A stretch of 8,850 bases of DNA, from contig JBEVGU010000027.1 in assembly GCA_040511595.1 (NCBI GenBank), forward strand, positions 1-8,850, in the 5' to 3' direction. Each line of letters starts with the position of its first letter. Position 1 is the stretch's first letter. The DNA comes from JAOUEA01 sp040511595 (GTDB taxonomy: Bacteria > Actinomycetota > UBA4738 > HRBIN12). The notes beneath the pieces were generated by a model. That model was not told the origin of the DNA. It did not search any database and saw nothing but the letters and a program-made list of their open reading frames with translations. Of the stretch, positions 7,252 through 8,850 are shown one piece after another. The position numbers and the translations under genes are program-made.

Positions 7252-8234
7252 CCGAGAGCACGGCGCCGGCGAGCGCTGGCATCGCCGCGCCGACACGCGC
7301 CGACATCGAGGCGGCCGCCGACCGCATCGGGCCCCACGTGCGGCGGACCCCCGTGCTCCGGTCGGAGCCGGTCGCGTTCGGCGTCGAGGCCCCACTCGAG
7401 CTGAAGCTCGAGCTGCTGCAGGTGACCGGCTCGTTCAAGCCGCGCGGGGCGTTCAACCGCATGCTCACGGCCGACCTGGGGCCCGCGGGCGTAGTGGCGG
7501 CGAGCGGCGGGAACTTCGGGTTGGCCGTGGCCCACGCCGCCCGCTCCCTCGGACAGCACGCCGAGATCTTCGTGCCATCGACGTCGCCGGCGGCGAAGAT
7601 CGACAAGGTCCGCGCCACCGGGGCTGACGTTCGGGTGATCGACGGGTACTACGACGAGGCGTCGGTCGCGGCCGCGGCGCGACACGACGAGACCGGCGCG
7701 GTGTGGATGCACCCGTTCGACCAATTCCAGGTCGTCGCCGGCCAGGGCACGATCGCGGCTGAGCTGAGCGAACAGGTCCCCGACGCCGACGCGGTGCTCG
7801 TCGCGGTGGGCGGCGGCGGCCTGATCGGGGGCATCGCCTCGTGGTACGCGGGCGTCGACGTGCGCGTGGTGGGGATCGAACCGTCATCCTCCCGTTGCCT
7901 GTACGATGCGCTCGCGGCCGGTGGGCCGGTCGACGTGCCGGTCTCGGGACGGGCCGCCGATTCCCTCGGCGCCAGGCGGGTGGGTGACATCTCCTACGCC
8001 GTCGCGAGCGCCGGCCATGTCGAGGAGGTCGTGCTCGTCGAGGACGACGCGATCCTCGAGGCGCAGCGGGCGATCTGGCAGGAGCTGCGCATCTTTGCCG
8101 AGCCGGGCGGCGCGGCGGCGCTCGCAGCGGTTCGCAGCGGTGCGTACATCCCCTCGGACGGGGAGCGCCTCGTGGTGCTGGTCTGCGGCGCGAACGGCGA
8201 CCCTTCAGGCGTGATCGAGTCTCGCCCGGAGTAA
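7248..8234 (+). CDS. PLP-dependent threonine/serine dehydratase-like enzyme
   Basis: Fold-type II PLP enzyme expected to deaminate threonine to 2-oxobutyrate or serine to pyruvate plus ammonia. The 328-residue protein has only the catalytic domain, with no C-terminal ACT-like regulatory domain, so it resembles catabolic rather than isoleucine-feedback enzymes. Lys64 in SFKPRGAF is the PLP-binding lysine. SGGN (86-89) is the substrate loop, GGGG (188-191) binds the PLP phosphate, GIEP lies at 209-212, EPGGAAAL at 285-292 and CGANGD at 313-318. The substrate loop reads SGGNFG rather than the SxGNHAQ of classical threonine deaminases, so serine racemase or a hydroxyectoine-pathway dehydratase (EutB-like) are alternatives. 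GTG 7248 overlaps the mazG stop (GTGA), has GGAG (7233-7236) upstream and gives the typical TRADIEAAADRI start. Enzyme class is secure, substrate is not. Confidence 0.87.
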   Translation: MTESTAPASAGIAAPTRADIEAAADRIGPHVRRTPVLRSEPVAFGVEAPLELKLELLQVTGSFKPRGAFNRMLTADLGPAGVVAASGGNFGLAVAHAARSLGQHAEIFVPSTSPAAKIDKVRATGADVRVIDGYYDEASVAAAARHDETGAVWMHPFDQFQVVAGQGTIAAELSEQVPDADAVLVAVGGGGLIGGIASWYAGVDVRVVGIEPSSSRCLYDALAAGGPVDVPVSGRAADSLGARRVGDISYAVASAGHVEEVVLVEDDAILEAQRAIWQELRIFAEPGGAAALAAVRSGAYIPSDGERLVVLVCGANGDPSGVIESRPE

Positions 8235-8275
8235 CGCTGGGCGAGGCGCTTCGGCTCACGCGATCGGCCTGCCGA

Positions 8276-8281
8276 TATCCT
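8276..8281 (+). promoter_or_regulatory. -10 box (TATCCT) of a probable leaderless promoter for the acetyltransferase gene
   Basis: TATCCT matches TANNNT and ends 9 bases before the ATG at 8291, exactly the spacing seen at 5306-5321. No Shine-Dalgarno sequence lies between, and no clear -35 is seen. It sits in the 56-base gap after the dehydratase stop, so the acetyltransferase is probably its own transcription unit. Confidence 0.5.
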
Positions 8282-8290
8282 CGTCGGGCC

Positions 8291-8850
8291 ATGACCACCG
8301 ACTACCAGCGTGCGTTCGCCTTCCAGACGTGGGTGATGCACCGCACCTCGACGCGTGAGCAGGAGCTGCCGTGGGGCACCGCCTTCTTCAACGACGACTA
8401 CCCGTTGCGATACGACGCGACCATGGCGATCGCCGACCGGCCGCTCGGCGGTGCCACAGCCGATGACGTGGCGGCGGCGCTCGATGCCGCCTTCGACGGA
8501 TTCCGCCATCGCGAGGTCGAGTTCGCGAGCGACGCCGACGCCGCGGGGATCGCGATGGGTATGGGGGAGCACGGCTACGCGGTCGAGCAGATGGTGGTGA
8601 TGTCGCACCGCCGTGAGCCGGACCGAGCTCCGATGCCTGATGCGGTCGAGGAGCTCGGGCTCGCCGAGGTTCAACCGTTCACGGCTGAGGTGACCCGCCG
8701 GGAACCGTGGGGTCGCGAGCCGGGCATCGCGGAGACGATGGCGTCGTTCCGCACGGTACTGGTCGACGGCGTCGGCGCTCGGTTCTTCGCGCAGCGGATC
8801 GACGGAACGATCGCCGGCGCGTGCGAGCTCTACGTGCACGGCGACGTCGC
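8291..8850 (+). CDS. GNAT-family N-acetyltransferase-like protein (3' end missing)
   Basis: The frame from ATG 8291 stays open to the window end (186 full codons), so the gene is cut. The N-terminal half has TFF-like elements seen in two-domain GNAT proteins: ELPWGTAFFNDDYPLRYDA (about 26-44), then a beta/alpha region with GYAVEQMVVM (about 97-106). At residues 165-183, FFAQRIDGTIAGACELYV looks like the beta strands that precede the acetyl-CoA binding loop of GNAT enzymes. The diagnostic R/QxxGxG/A motif would come just after the window end, so the family call rests on strand patterns and general resemblance. Substrate unknown. The start is supported by the -10 box 9 bases upstream and by the gap after the dehydratase. 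Codon bias matches the neighbours, and no competing frame on the same strand has a recognisable product. Confidence 0.7.
   Translation, partial: MTTDYQRAFAFQTWVMHRTSTREQELPWGTAFFNDDYPLRYDATMAIADRPLGGATADDVAAALDAAFDGFRHREVEFASDADAAGIAMGMGEHGYAVEQMVVMSHRREPDRAPMPDAVEELGLAEVQPFTAEVTRREPWGREPGIAETMASFRTVLVDGVGARFFAQRIDGTIAGACELYVHGDV

Noticed and set aside
8241..8260. Possible TTCG-loop hairpin after the dehydratase
   Set aside because: The stem breaks after two base pairs and there is no T-run.
1..8850. CRISPR arrays, insertion sequences, toxin-antitoxin or defence genes
   Set aside because: No regularly spaced repeats, transposase motifs, terminal inverted repeats or defence domains were seen. 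MazG here is a full two-domain housekeeping enzyme with no mazEF neighbours.

Overview
The window is a stretch of ordinary-looking chromosome from a high-GC bacterium, most likely an actinobacterium (Actinomycetota), possibly an uncultured soil or freshwater lineage such as Acidimicrobiia or Thermoleophilia. The reasons are strong G/C bias at third codon positions, frequent GTG starts, several genes without a Shine-Dalgarno sequence but with a TANNNT -10 box next to the ATG, and a DUF5317-type membrane protein. The lineage is an inference. All genes lie on the + strand and the coding density is very high; no gene-free stretch exceeds about 100 bases.

Positions 1-1121 hold the 3' part of rplY (ribosomal protein bL25/CTC, with an acidic tail) and a complete pth (peptidyl-tRNA hydrolase), 14 bases apart. 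Positions 1208-1816 encode a small multi-pass membrane protein of unknown function (DUF5317-like). Positions 1911-5255 encode Mfd, the transcription-repair coupling factor. The backbone rplY-pth-mfd-mazG is an old, widely conserved order, also seen in Bacillus subtilis (ctc-spoVC-fin-mfd-...-mazG-like yabN).

Positions 5321-8234 look like a three-gene operon: a secreted lipoprotein with a parvulin (PpiC/SurA-like) prolyl isomerase domain, the nucleotide pyrophosphohydrolase MazG, and a PLP-dependent threonine/serine dehydratase. Both internal junctions are 4-base GTGA start/stop overlaps, so the genes are probably translationally coupled. A consensus -10 box 9 bases before the lipoprotein ATG suggests a leaderless promoter for the operon. 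A second such promoter, with the same 9-base spacing, precedes the last gene (8291 onward), a GNAT-type acetyltransferase cut by the window end.

The genes share housekeeping themes: ribosome function and rescue of peptidyl-tRNA, repair of transcribed DNA, envelope protein folding, nucleotide-pool cleaning and amino-acid catabolism. I found no mobile element, CRISPR array, tRNA, rRNA or defence system, and no convincing new system. The points worth a second look are the leaderless promoter pattern, the unknown membrane protein between pth and mfd, the lipoprotein-mazG-dehydratase coupling, and low-complexity C-terminal tails.
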